Assembly (NCBI GenBank): GCA_963580285.1
Contig: OY757023.1
Location: forward strand, 87,383,108 to 87,447,107
Direction of reading: 5' to 3'
DNA length: 64,000 nt
Source: Lucinisca nassula
Taxonomy: Eukaryota > Mollusca > Bivalvia > Lucinida > Lucinidae
The translations under genes and the position numbers were made by a program. The notes beneath the pieces are model-generated. The model was not told the DNA's origin. It ran no database searches and was given only the letters and a program-made list of their open reading frames with translations. This document shows positions 1 to 12,498 of the stretch, piece after piece. The stretch's first letter is position 1, and every line of letters begins with the position of its first letter.

Positions 1-1590
1 TTCAGATTTGATTTTCATGTTAATGAATGGTATGCAGTTGCGAGGGGATGCTACGCTTGCGTTGCCTTGTTCATATCTATATTTTGTTTGTGTTGAGGTT
101 TGACATCCCCATCAACATTATTTAGGTAATTTTGGAGATGATGCTTCTGATTTTATGGAACTTTTACCCGATATTGAGATGAAATGACGTCTCAAGCTCT
201 ACCGCCCAAAGAAACTGCTAGGGATGGTCTGACTAGCACCACTTGGCTTAGACCATCTAAGGGTTTTACCTGTAGTTTCAGCCCAGGGTGGGAGCACCGT
301 GAAGCTTTATCTGTATCTCTGAGACCCGATGGTCTGAGGTGTAGTTTATATCTTCATATAAGCTAGCGCACAACAAAACCTACATTAATGCTTGTGTGAC
401 GAGCGAAAACTCAGATCAGCCTGGGTATTCACACAGTCTGATCAGAGCCTTTGCTGATCGCATGTACCTTCCATAGCCTAGGTTATTCAAAGAGAGATAC
501 ATGGCATCTCTTGTCTTGGTGAGTAAATGAGCGGACTGATCCAGGTATTTGAAGGTCAAATGTGTTTATGTAGGTTTTGTTGTGCACTGGCTAATTTATA
601 AAAAACATAGCTCCAGGGGCCAGTTGTTCAGAGCATATATCAAAAATTTTGCTTTTTTTAGCCCACCGTCAAATAGTGACGAGGTGAGCTTTTGGGATCA
701 CTTTTTGTCCGTTGTGCATGCGTGCGTAAACAATTTCTTCAAACGACGTCTCCTCCTAAACCACTGATCGGATTTTGACCAAACTTCACAGGAATAATCC
801 TCAGGTGGTCCCCTTTCAAAGTTGTTCAAATGGTTCCGGTCCGTTGCACATCTAGGTCACAGGAGCCAAAAATAGATTTTTTTCACTGAAAACTTAAAAA
901 AATCTTCTCTGAAACCACAAGGCCCAGGTCTTTGATATTTGGTATATGAAGCTTCATCTAGTGGACCCCTACCAAGATTGTTCAAATTATAGTGCTGGGG
1001 CATAAAATGCCCATACCCGGGGCCTTTTGGTTTTACATGGGCTTATATAGGGAAAATCTTCTGCTCTGAAACCGCAAGGCCCAGGACTTTGATATTTGGT
1101 ATGAAGCTTCATCTGAAGGACCCCTACCAAGATTATTCAAATTATAGTGCCGGGGCAAAACATGCCCCCATCCCGGGGCCCTTTGGTTTTACATGGGCTT
1201 ATATTGGGAAAATCTTTAAAAATCTTCTTGTCTGAAACTGCAAGGCCCAGGACTTTGATATTTGGTATGAAGCTTCATCTAGCGGACCCCTACCAAGATT
1301 GTTCAAATTATAGTGCTGGGGCAAAAAATGCCCCTGCTCCGGGGCCCTTTGGTTTAACATAGACTTATATAGGGAAAATCTTTAAAAATCTTCTTCTCTG
1401 AAACCACAAGGCCTAGGTCTTTGATATTTGGTAGGAAGCTTCATCTAGTGGACCTCTACCAAGCTTGTTCAAAGCTTCATCTAAAGGACCCCTACAAAGA
1501 TTATTCAATTATAGTGCTGGGGCCAAAAATCTTCTTCTCTGAAACTGCAAGGCCCAGGTCTTTGATATTTGGTATGTAGCTTCATCTAGT

Positions 1591-1910
1591 GGAGTTGGTA
1601 GAGTGTCCGCTCCGGGGAATAGGAGGTCACGGGTTCGATCCCGGGCCGCAACATACCAAAGTCATTAAAAATGGTACTAGCTGCTCCTCGCTTGGCACTC
1701 AGATTTACGGGGTAGAGCTAGGACTGGTCGGTCCAGTGTCAGGATAATGTGACTGGGTGTGGTATCATGTAATGTGTCTGGGACATGATACTTCAGTGAG
1801 GCAGCACTATAAAAGTGAGCATTGAGCTCCCTGTCGCAACCAGACACCGTCGTAATATTACTGAAAAATTGTTGAAAGAGACGTTAAACCCGAATTCACA
1901 CACACACACT
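1591..1910 (+). mobile_element. tRNA-derived SINE, copy 1 of a duplicated pair
   Basis: The tRNA-like head has an A-box-like 'gttggtagagtgtccgctcc' and a B box 'gggttcgatcccgggcc'. The body ends 'gagacgttaaaccc' and a (ca)n tail. The insertion is inside the H1 array. It recurs 623 bp downstream with the same flanking array sequence, so the pair arose by segmental duplication and not by two insertions. Confidence 0.7.
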
Positions 1911-2213
1911 CATCTAGTGGACCTCTACCAAGCTTGTTCAAATTATAGCCCTGGGGACACAAATGCCCCCACCCCAGGGCCCTTTGGTTTTACATAGACT
2001 TATATAGCCCCGGGCCATTTACTTTTGCATAGGCTTATGTAGGGAATATCTTTAAAAAAATCTCTGGAACCGCAAGACCCAGGTCTTTGATATTTGGTGT
2101 GTAGCTTCATCTAGTGGACCTTATTATTCAATTATAGTGCTGGGGCCAAAAATCTTCTTCTCTGAAACTGCAAGGCCAAGGTCTTTGATATTTGGTATGG
2201 AGCTTCATCTAGT

Positions 2214-2530
2214 GGAGTTGGTAGATTGTCCGCTCCGGGGAACGGGAGGTCACAGGTTCGATCCCGGGCCGCGACATACCAAAGTCGTTAAAAATGGTAC
2301 GAGCTGCTCCTCGCTTGGCACTCAGATTTACGGGGTAGAGCTAGGACTGGTCGGTCCAGTGTCGGGATAATGTAACTGGGTGGGGTATCATGTAATGTGT
2401 CTGGGACATGATACTTCAGTGAGGCAGCACTATAAAAGTGAGCATTGAGCTCCCTGTCGCAACCAGACACCGTCGTGATATGACTAAAAATTGTTGAAAG
2501 CGACGTTAACCCCGAATTCACACACACACT
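2214..2530 (+). mobile_element. tRNA-derived SINE, copy 2 of a duplicated pair
   Basis: Nearly the same as 1591-1910, including the B box 'aggttcgatcccgggcc' and the (ca)n tail, and flanked by the same H1 repeat sequence. Small differences include attgtcc for agtgtcc in the head. Confidence 0.7.
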
Positions 2531-3866
2531 CATCAAGTGGACCTCTACCAAGCTTGTTCAAATTATAGCCCTGGGGACACAAATGCCCCCACCCCGGGGC
2601 CCTTTGGTTTTACATAGACTTATATAGCCCCGGGCCATTTGGTTTTGCATAGGCTTATGTAGGGAATATCTTTAAAAAAATCTCTGGAACCGCAAGACCC
2701 AGGTCTTTGATATTTGGTGTGTAGCTTCATCTAGTGGACCTTTGCCAAGATTGTTCAAATTATAGCCTTTGTTGATGTTTGGTATGAAGCTTCACCTTCA
2801 AGAGCTCCCTCAACATTATGCACATTAAAGCCCTGGGGCCAATAATGGCCCTCCCTGGGGCCCACTTGTTATACCATGGATCAGGTGAGCAATCCAGGGC
2901 CATCATGGCCCTCTTGTTTTATTTTTTTCAGCAAAAATATCAGCGCTATTGCCATATTAAATGTTCAAAGTTTTAACAATTTGTTAACTAACGAGGTTGT
3001 CAGTTTTGAACAACTGGCCACTGTCAGATCAAGAAGAGTATCAGGGATATTAAAGGGATAATTTTTGGGTCAGTTGTCTACTAGTCGACCCAAGTTACTA
3101 AGCACAAGTAGCTCTTCAGTGCTGAAGTCCATGTGACTATCACTGATTTGTGGGAAATCAAGGTAGTGGCTAATTATAGAAAATATCTGTGTTATTCTTA
3201 TCACTGTGAGGTCAGCGTGTTGCATATGAGGGTTATCTATAAAATCTGGACTGCAGTCGTGTTTTGGGTTCGACAAACATTGTAGACTCACATCAGACAC
3301 CGCTGTAGATGGCTGCCTCTGATCAGGGTCCACACTTACAATTTTCCAATTTAAGAATTAGACAACATAAGGGACTTCACTATTTGTATACAGTAAAGGA
3401 GTTTAATGGTTAAACTTTAAAAGAAAGCGGCTAAGACCCCATTCAGGACCATACAAAAAGTACAGCAAATTTGGTGTGCATATTTATTGCAGTACATATG
3501 TATATAGTTATGTATTCTTACATCCAGCTTGTGTCTATTTTTGCCAATTATAGTATAGTTATGACTGTTTATTAAGCATAGGCGCAATTCCCGGTAGATA
3601 GTATCAAATATGCTAGTGCATACAAACATAACAGTATGAGTAACAGCGATCACAAAACTTAATGATTTTTTATCCGAGAAGGATGAGATGATTAACCCAT
3701 TATATAATAGTGGACTCTTCCATTGCTATTTGTTGAACAAGTCGTTTTGTCATATAAGGGGTGTAAAGGTCTATTCTTTCATTTTTATTCCATTTTTGAC
3801 CGAAAAAAATCTGTTAACAAATAGTGCAGGCCCTGATCAGATGCTACATTCTTCTGCATCTGATCT

Positions 3867-4027
3867 AGAAGCCTCTGTGGTGTAGTGGTTACTCTACTCA
3901 CCTTGTAAACCAGGGATGGCAGGATCGATCCCAGGCTTCTCCAGACTTTCGGATGAGTCTTTAAACCGAGGTCCTGTCTCCGTATGACCTTAGCTGTTGG
4001 TGGGATGTAAAACTCAAACACTCACTC
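3867..4027 (+). mobile_element. tRNA-Thr(TGT)-derived SINE inserted in a hairpin MITE core
   Basis: The head resembles tRNA-Thr: 'gtggtgtagtggttac' (A box), 'cttgtaaaccaggga' (anticodon arm with TGT) and 'aggatcgatccc' (B box). The tail is 'ttggtgggatgtaaaactc'. It interrupts a MITE hairpin whose two halves lie at about 3826-3866 and 4028-4060; 'tctgatct' is repeated at both junctions as a probable target duplication. Further copies: 43222-43375 (minus), 47344-47500, 54847-55005 and 57709-57865. Confidence 0.78.
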
Positions 4028-4882
4028 TGTGTCTGATCTGGGCCTTCACTGCCTGCCAAGGTACCCCTTTAGGGGTTTCCTGCATGCGATGGGTTAATCA
4101 TTGGTTATCAGGTATGGTTTTCTTCACGTTATCCAATTGCAGTTTATGTCCAAGAGGGATAGCTGGATTTTTCTAAGGTTATGTCAGAACATACATGTAT
4201 GCCAACATGCATTAAAAGATGTCACAAGCAAGCATTCTGTCATTCTTTGGCTCAAAACAGGAGAACTTAGTAGAGAAATGGATGCAAAAGACACATTTTT
4301 TCAGCAAAAATATCAGAGTAATGGATATTTTACTTGCTGGGCCACTAAGGGGCTTGCTAAGCTAATGATGCTTTTAACACTGAAATCAGCTGTTCAAGAC
4401 AAATGGTGTCATTAGTTTTTGTGTTAATACTTAGGTTATTTAATATGGCAAATGTTCTGAGCTAACAACGCTTTGAACAACTGGGCCCAGATAACAGCTA
4501 CATGTACATGTATCTTTTTACAATATAATAAGGTAGCTGGCAGAAAGGTATCCTGTGCAGGCCATAATCATGTTCCTTCAGAAGAAGTATGATCCATTCT
4601 ACACAGATTGCTATGGCACTGTTGTCCTAATGCTTGCCTACCGTAAAACTCCTAAAAATTAGGACATATTTTAGGGCTTATTTTAATATTTCTAAAATTT
4701 TAAGAAATTTGTATCATGATCAGCAAGGAGTCCGAAAGGTGCTGACAGATAGCAAACAGTGTAGACCCTGATCAGACTGCTCCTGTCTTTCTGGGTCTTC
4801 AATGTTTGCTTAGCCCTATTTGTCCCAATACTTAGGATCCTTACATTAATAAAATTAAGTAACTTACATTGATCTCTTGCAG

Positions 4883-5050
4883 GAAATTCAAGGCTTTGTC
4901 TCAAGTCAGCTGTTCACAGTGATTGTATGGTTCTTCATATTAATAACAGTGGGTCTTCTGCGGTTGGTGTTTCACTGGGTACCACAGTGGTATATCAGAG
5001 TGACACACAGAAAATCCTCTCTAGCTGAAGCCACCTCAGTTTTACTGAAG
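4883..5050 (+). CDS. ATP13A2-like: P5B ATPase exon 1: N-terminal membrane segment
   Basis: The acceptor is ttgcag and the donor is gaag|gtaat. The 56 codons start and end in phase 0. The exon encodes EIQGF, then a strongly hydrophobic segment (residues about 9-32) and [10 protein letters not shown], matching the N-terminal hydrophobic region that P5B pumps carry before the actuator domain. It starts in phase 0 with no nearby in-frame ATG, so a short exon with the initiator Met should lie upstream. Its last 30 nt are homologous to the minisatellite that follows in intron 1. Confidence 0.88.
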
Positions 5051-8000
5051 GTAATTTTCTGTGGCTGAAGCCAAACAGTTTAAGGGAAGGTAATCTTCCT
5101 TTATTTTAGACCACATCAGCTTAATCTTCTTTGGTTGATGCCACCCCAGTTTCTGAAGGTCTTTTTCTTGCCGAGGCCACCTTGGTTTTACTGAAAGTTA
5201 TCTTCTCTGGCTGAGTCCACCTGAGTTTTACAAAAGGTAATCTTCTCTGGCTGAGGCTGCCTTGGTTCTAAGCTGCCTTGGTTTTGCTGAAGATAATCTT
5301 CTTTGGCTGAGACTGTCTCAGTTTTACTGAAGGTAATCATCTCTGGCTGAGGCTGCCTCAGTTTTACTGAAGATAATCTTCTCTAAGTTTTACTGAAGAT
5401 AATCTTCTCTGACTGAGGCTGCCACAGTTTTACTGAAGGTAATCTTCTCTGACTGAGGTTGTCTGAGTTTTACTGAAGGTAATCTTCTCTGGCTGAGGCT
5501 GCCTCAGTTTTATTGTAAGTTAATCTTCTCTGGCTGATGCTTCCTCAGTTTTATTGTAAGATAATCTTCTCTGGCTGAGGCAGCCTAAGTTTTACTGAAG
5601 TTAATCTTCTCTGGCTGAGGCTACCTCAGATTTAACTGAAGGTAATCTTCTCTGGCTCAGTCTCTCAGACTACCTTTTATTAAGCCCCCGCCCATGGGGA
5701 CTTGAAGAAATATATGGGCTGCATGATGCTTCCACGCAGAGCTGAATCTGGCCCGCACACTAGTGCTGGTAAACAGCTTAGAGGATCTAAGCCTGTCCAG
5801 GAACCGCGGTGCGAGGTGGACCGTCCATGCTAATAAACCCTATTGGTTTCATTGGGCGACAGGACTTGAGATGTCATTTCATCTCAAGGTCGGGTAAAAG
5901 TCCCAGAAAATTGGAAGCAACGTCTCCAAAATGACCTTTACAGTGTTGACGGGGACGTTAAACCTCAAATCAAACAAACAAACTACCTTGGTTTTACTGA
6001 AGGTAATCTTCTCTGGCTGAGGCTACCTTGGTTTTACTGAAGGTAATCTTCTCTGGCTCAGGCCGCTTGGGTTTTACTGAAGGTTATCTTCTATGGCTGA
6101 GGTCACCTGGGTTTTAATGAAGGTAAACTTCTCTTGCTTAGGCTGCCAATCTTCTGTGGCTGAGGCTACCTGAGTTTTACTGCAGGTAATCTTCTCTGGC
6201 TGAGTCTGCATCAGTTTGTTTGTTGGTATTGTAGTTTAACAGCCCAGTCAACACTATTTAGGTCATATTGAGCTGATAAGTTTACCTATCCACACTGAGA
6301 GGTGATCCTTAATATCTTTAAGTGAAGATACATGTAATTCTAGAATGAAAGTAGCTTAATAAAGCATGATGAGATGATGACGCGAGTAAGGCTGGAAACA
6401 GCTGAAGTTTAATCATTAGAGTTAACGAAGTTTCCACCTGTCAGGTTCATATGTGATTGTTCAGCGGTATATGAGATTGTTGACATTGGCAGACAGAAGT
6501 GTTGCTTTTATTGCTTTCCAAATTTCTGAGCAAATGAGTCTGTGTGATTACTCACAATAGAGAATTAAGGGGAATGGAATCAATGGATACACCTTTAGGG
6601 GAGGCAACACCTCCAAAAGTTTTTTTGTCTCCCATGTCAATAGGGGTCAACTCTTAAAGAAAAGAATTTGCTCCTGAGGAGCAAATTCTTTCCTTTAAGA
6701 GTTGACCACTTTTCTGTGGGGAAGTGTTTATAGAAAAGCGAACAGGAAGTTCAGAAAGTTGTCTCCCTTTGAAAAATAGCAGAAAATCTGTCAGGTGTTC
6801 CCATTCCCCTTAAAAGTGTCTAGATCAAATTATTACCATATACCCACCTTATGTTCTCGTGATAATCATGCAGTATCTTGAGAAATAAAGTGAAGTTTTT
6901 ACTTTTACCTCACTTTCTAGCCTATATGACCACAAAATACTAAAGCCCTGCTATCCTCAAAGAGAATAAACCAAAAAGCTAGATTTCTCTGTCAACTAAT
7001 TGCTTAGAAATGACTTTTATTTGTAAATGGCTTTCTTATTCAAATGAATATGTCTAAAACAAGCTACCGGTAGTTAGCCTGGCCACCAATCAGTCCAATA
7101 AACATGATTAAAAAAAAATGTGTTGATAGTTCAAAATAAAGCTTTTTGTTTTTAGCTCGCCTGTCACGTAGTGAAGAAGTGCGCTTTTCAGATCATTTTT
7201 TGTCCGCCATGCGTGCATCCGTGCATAAACAATTTCTTCAAACAACATCTCCTCTTAAACCACTGATCGTATTTTGACCAAACTTCACAGGAATGATCCT
7301 TAGGTGGTCCCCTTTAAAAGTTGTTCAAATGGTTCTGGTCAGTTGCACATCTAGGTCACAAGAGCTAAAAATATATTTTTTTTACTGAAAACTTAAAATA
7401 TCTTCTCTGAAACCGCACAGTCCAGGTCTTTGATATTTGGTATGAAGCTTCATCTAGTGGACATCTACTACAATTGTTCAAATTATAGCCCTGGGGCCAA
7501 AAATGCCACCGCGCCAGGGCCCACCCGTTTAACAAAGACTTATATAGGGAAAACCTTTAAAAATCTTCTTGTTTGAAACAAGAAGGCCCAGGCCGTTGAT
7601 ATTTGGTATGAAGCTTCATCTAGTAGACCTCTACCAAGATTGTTCAAAATATAGCCCTGGGGCTAAAAATGCCCCCGCACCGCAGCCCATTGGTTTCACA
7701 TAGGGGTATACAGGGAAAACCTATAAAAATCTTCTTGTCTGAAACAAGAAGGCCCAGGTCTTTGATATTTAGTATGAAACTTCATCTAGTGGACCTCTAC
7801 TAAGATTGTTCAAAATATAGTCCTGGGACTAAAAATGCCCCCGCCGGGGCCCACTGGTTTCACATAGGCGTATACAGGGAAAACCTTTAAAAATCTTCTT
7901 GTCTGAAACAAGAAGGCCCAGGTCTTTGATATTTAGTACGAAGCTTCATCTAGTGGACCTCTACCAAGATTTTTCAAATTATAGCCCCAGGGCCATTAAT

Positions 8001-11000
8001 GCCCCAGCGCCGGTGCCCACCAGTTTAACATAGACTTATATAGGGAAAACCTTTAAAAATCTTCTTGTCTGAAACCAGAAGGCCCAGGTCTTTGATATTT
8101 GGTATGAAGCTTCATCTAGTAGACCTCTACCAAGATTGTTCAAAATATAGTCCTAGGGCCAAAAATGCCCCCGCCCTGGGGCCCACTGGTTTCACATAGG
8201 CGTATATAGGGAAAACCTTAAAAAATATTTTTGTCTGAAACCAGAAGGCCCAGGTCTTTGATATTTGGTATGAAGCTTCATCTAGTAGACCTCTACAAAA
8301 ATTGGGTAAATTATAGCCCTTAGGCCATAAATGCCCCCGCGCGGGGCCCATCAGTTTTACATATGCTTTTATAGGGAAAACCTTTAAAAAATTTTCTTTT
8401 CTGAAACCAGAAGGCCCAGGTCTTTGATATTTGGTATGAAGCTTCATCTAGTGGACCTCTACCAAGATTGTTCAAAATAAAGTCCTGGGGCCAAAAATGC
8501 CCCCGCGCCTGGGCCCGCTGGTTTCACATAGGCGTATATAGGGAAAACCTTTAAAAATTGTCTTGTCTGAAACAAGAAGGCCCAGGTCTTTGATATTTGG
8601 CATGAAGGTTCATCTAGTGTAGCTCTTCCAATATTGTTCAAAATATAGACCAAAAATGCCCCTGCGCCGGGGCCTACTGATTTCACATAGGGGTATACAG
8701 GGATAACCTTTAAAAATCGTCGTCTGAAACCAGAAAGCCCAGGTCTTTGATATTTGGTATGACACTTCATCTAGTGGACCTTTACCCAGATTGTTCAAAA
8801 TATAGTCCTGTGCCAAAAATGCCCCCCCCCCCCTCCCCTGGGGCCCACTGGTTTCACATAGGCCTAAAAAAGGGAAAAATCCTTTAAAAATCTTCTGTTC
8901 TGAAACGAGAAGGCCCAGGTCTTTGATGTTTGGCGTGAAGCTTCATCTAGTGGACCTCTGCTGAGATTGTTCAAATTATAACCCTGGCGCTAAAAAATGC
9001 CCCCACGCCAGGGCCGACTGGTTTTACTTAGGCTTATATAGGGAAAACCTTTAAAAATCTTCTTGTCTATAAACCAGAAGGCCCAGGTCTTTGATATTTG
9101 GTATGAAGCTTCATCTAGTGGACCTCTACCAAGATTGTTCAAATTATAACCCTGGCGCTAAAAATTCCCCCCAGCCCCAGGGTCCTTTGGTTTTACTTAG
9201 GCTTATATAGGGATAACCTTTAAAAATCTTCTTGTCTGAAACCAGAAGGCCCAGGTCTTTGATATTTGGTATGAAGCTTCATCTAGTGGACCTCTACCAA
9301 GATTGTTCAAATTATAACCCTGGCGCCAAAAAATGGCCCCCACCCCAGGGCCCTTTGGTTTTACTTAGTCTTATATAGGGAAAACCTTTAAAAGTCTTCT
9401 TGTCTGAAACCAGAAGGCCCAGGTCTTTGATTTTTGGTATGAAGCTTCATCTAGTAGACCGCTACCAAGTTTGTTCAAATTATAGCCCTTGGGCCAAGCA
9501 TGTACAAGAGACACTGATACACAGGTGGGCGATTCAGGGCCCACAGGGGCCCTCTTGTCAAAATGAGCAAGTTGAAAAAAATTATCTGAAGCCCTGGGTC
9601 ATATGACATTCATGACATGACATTTTCCACTAATTGATAGTTTTGTTATAATATGATAACATATTCTGCTCAGTTGAACTGAGCATGAAAAAACTTCATA
9701 ACCACCAAGGCAGGGTTAACTCTTTTGATATATTTTTAGGACTAAGGTTATGGGCTGATTTCCAAATTATGGGACCATTGCGTTCCAGATCATGAGCCGA
9801 CATTCTTTTTCTCACAACAAGGGCGATTTTGTCACTCGTCAAGGGGTGATTTTGTTTTTTCCCACATCAAGTTTCAGTTGTATCCGATAAAGTGGCACTG
9901 TAACATGAATGACAACTACTGTAAAACCTGTCATATTGGCCACCTTTATTAAGCAAGCAACCTGCCTTAAGCAAGCAGGCATTTGATTCCAAAAAAGGTA
10001 AATGCATTAAAATTCACCTGTGTTAAGCAAGCACATTTTGGGTATTCCTTAGATGCTTGCCTTGTACAGGTTGGACTGTACCATATCTAATGAGACATTT
10101 TGAGAAAAAAAAATAGCGCTCATTGTGGAGTGGCGCTGTCGGAATAGGCCCACATTGCCAGTTCGGCCCACAATCTGGGAATCGGGCCTCAATCAGGGGC
10201 CGACCTATGATCTGAGTCTTTCATATTTACATTTAGGACCAGTACCAGCAGTATTTTGTAGCCAGAGTTCAGACTATCACCAAAGATGGAACACAGTAAG
10301 TCAAGAGTTTACGTCTTGATCATAAACCCATTTTATATGTAAAACTTCAAATGGATAGTTTTTGTCAACTCTCCATAAAAACCTATGTTGTTGGTATTCA
10401 TTAGAACCGCCTAGCTGAGGAGGTTCCAATGAGTACACACAACATTGGTTTGTATGGAGAAATAAGGAAAAATAGCCTTCAATTATCCCAAAATACTTAC
10501 CCTATCTGTTGCTATGCCTTGAATTCTTGTTTTTTAAGCAAACAGTATAGACACTGATAAGATGCTGCATTCTTTGACATCTAATCTGGGTGTACATTGT
10601 TTACCAGTATCCCAGTATATGAGGTCAGTCCATTCAACAGATAACCCACTTTACATTATGGGCCTCAGTGGCCTAGTGGATAATAGCACTGTCTCTTAAT
10701 CATTTTGTCTCTCACTGCTATGGGTTTGAGCTTCGCTCAGGTCACAGATGAGACACCAAGTTCTATAATGGACGGTCTGGTGGATTTTCTCTGAGTACTC
10801 CTGATTACCGGTCAGCTCTAAATAAGTGAAATAACCTTGAAAGGGAAAAAAAATCAAAAAAATCTGAACACTACTCTCTGATGTCTTAGGAACATGAATA
10901 GCATGATTATAAATAACCAGTACCTTGATATTGTGCATGGCCGAAGTTAGTCACATGGACAATAGCAGGTGGGACGTTTCTGGAATATCAGAAATTTCGG

Positions 11001-12460
11001 GTTGATTGATAATCAGTCCACCCCAAAATCGTTCTTTTTAACCCATTTTGTACTTGAAACCCCAAAATGGGTACCTTGGCAATCAATGCAGGCCCAGAGC
11101 AGAACGCAGCATCTGATCAGGGCCTCCACTGTTTGGTAAAAGTTAAGTCATTTTCCAAATAAATTTTGATGAAAACACAACCTGACACCCCTAAATGTTG
11201 AAATGAACTCCTGCTATATATGAAGAGGAAGCTTCCATTTCATACAAAAAGGGTTAAAGTTTTAAGCATGTACGCTATAACCTCATAACATTGTTGTCAT
11301 GATCTAAAGCAGAAACTGTTAATAGTTAAACAACTGTGGTGCTGGGATAGGCAAGAATGTAGGGTTGATTGTGCCAGAACGAAATTAACCCTTTTTGTAC
11401 CAAATGGAATCTTCCTCCTTATATATATATAGCAGGAGTACATTTCAAAATTTAGGGGTGACAGGTTGTGTTTTTCTTCAAAATTCGTATGGAAAATGGC
11501 TAAACTTTTTGCAAACAGTGAAGGCCCTGATCAGACGCCGCATTCTGCAGCGTCTGATTTGGGTCTGCACTGTTTGCCAAATACATGTACACATTTTGGG
11601 GTTTCTGGTACAAAATCGGTTAAATCACAATTCAGTCATTCTGACAATAGTGCTTCCAAAAATACAAGAACAAAAAAAAAATAGAAACAAAAAATGACTG
11701 GACTTTTTTTGGTATTTGCATCCTACTGAAGGTCTTCTTAGTTTGCATTTATCCAGCATTAACCCTTATCTTGCTGTTCACGACAACCCCTATCTTTGGA
11801 AACAGTGTAGATCCAGATCAGATGGCTTCTGAAGAAGCCATCTGATCAAGATCTACACTGTTTGACATTCAGTTTATGAATTTGTAGCAATAAATTTCAT
11901 CAAGTAATCTGATTGGTTCAAAATCAGAAATGGGTGTGGCTAAATTGAATATTCAGCAAGAGAAGGGTTATTAAACCCTTTTCCTGCTGAAATTGACTTT
12001 GCCACACCTATTCTGTCTATCAGCCAGTCAAATAGCTTGATATAATGTATTAGTTTAATTTACATATTGAACAAAAAATGTAGATCCTGATCAGATGGCC
12101 TCTTCTGCTCTTGATCTACACTGTTTGCAAAGAAGGAGCGTGATAGCTCAGTGGTTAGTGCACTTGCCTCTGATGCTAGAGGCCCCGGGTTCGATCCCCG
12201 GCAGCGGCGATAAAATTTCGGTGTCCGAACACGCTCCATTGGCATCATTTGCAGGGATGAATGTCATAAAGTGCACCGTCCTTCGGATCGGGACGTTAAC
12301 TGGAGGCCCCCTGTGCAGGGAGAACCATCCCCTGTGCAGGTTAAAGATCCCTACCGTAATTACATGATTACTGTGTAGGCTTTCATCCTGCAAAACCTTG
12401 AGTGTATGTAATATACACCTGCGGTAATGGTCAAATGTGACCGACGCAGTATCAGAATAT

Positions 12461-12498
<38 letters not shown>

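Larger units (their letters stand above)
660..2916 (+). mobile_element. Helentron/HINE-like tandem-repeat element (H1)
   Basis: The head is TAGCCCACCGTC...GAGGTGAGC with tgtccgt-like sequence and 'ttgaccaaacttcacagg'. The body is an imperfect tandem array with a core like 'aggcccaggtctttgatatt'. The tail is CAGGTGAGC, inverted relative to the head, followed by a hairpin (2896-2912, agggc/gccct) and CTTGT. Subterminal inverted repeats, an internal tandem array and a 3' hairpin are the layout of non-autonomous Helentron (HINE, DINE/pearl) elements. No Rep/helicase coding is present. A second copy lies at 7153-9558. Confidence 0.55.
1..4882. other. upstream region or 5' intron, filled with repeats
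   Basis: No exon was recognised. Contents: a minus-strand copy of the ~300-bp dispersed repeat with caaa tail (about 84-365), a MITE with ends like AACAAAACCTACA and TGTAGGTTTTGTTGTGC (366-600), a tandem-repeat element (660-2916), a half fold-back MITE (2922-3020), unclassified AT-rich sequence (3020-3800), a hairpin MITE split by a SINE (about 3800-4095), a short fold-back remnant (4440-4491) and another hairpin MITE (4630-4860). Confidence 0.7.
5051..10236. other. intron 1 (5.2 kb)
   Basis: Holds the exon-derived minisatellite (5020-6213) with its inserted repeat, a minus-strand SINE fragment (6217-6300), a TTAA MITE (6565-6813), the tandem-repeat element H2 (7153-9558), and about 650 bp of AT-rich sequence (9560-10236) in which I see no feature. 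No other coding potential was found; long open frames at 8127-8816 come from the repeat array. Confidence 0.8.

Noticed and set aside
4101..4415. 104-residue open frame upstream of exon 1
   Set aside because: No recognisable domain, no splice logic with exon 1, composition like the surrounding repeat sequence.
8127..8816. Overlapping minus-strand frames of about 100 residues
   Set aside because: They are translations of the ~165-bp units of H2, repeating the same peptide with changes that track DNA and not protein.
12134..12210. Possible tRNA gene
   Set aside because: A and B boxes are good but the acceptor stem does not close and the sequence continues into a repeat body; it is a SINE head. 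The same applies to 57709-57783, although its acceptor-like ends pair.
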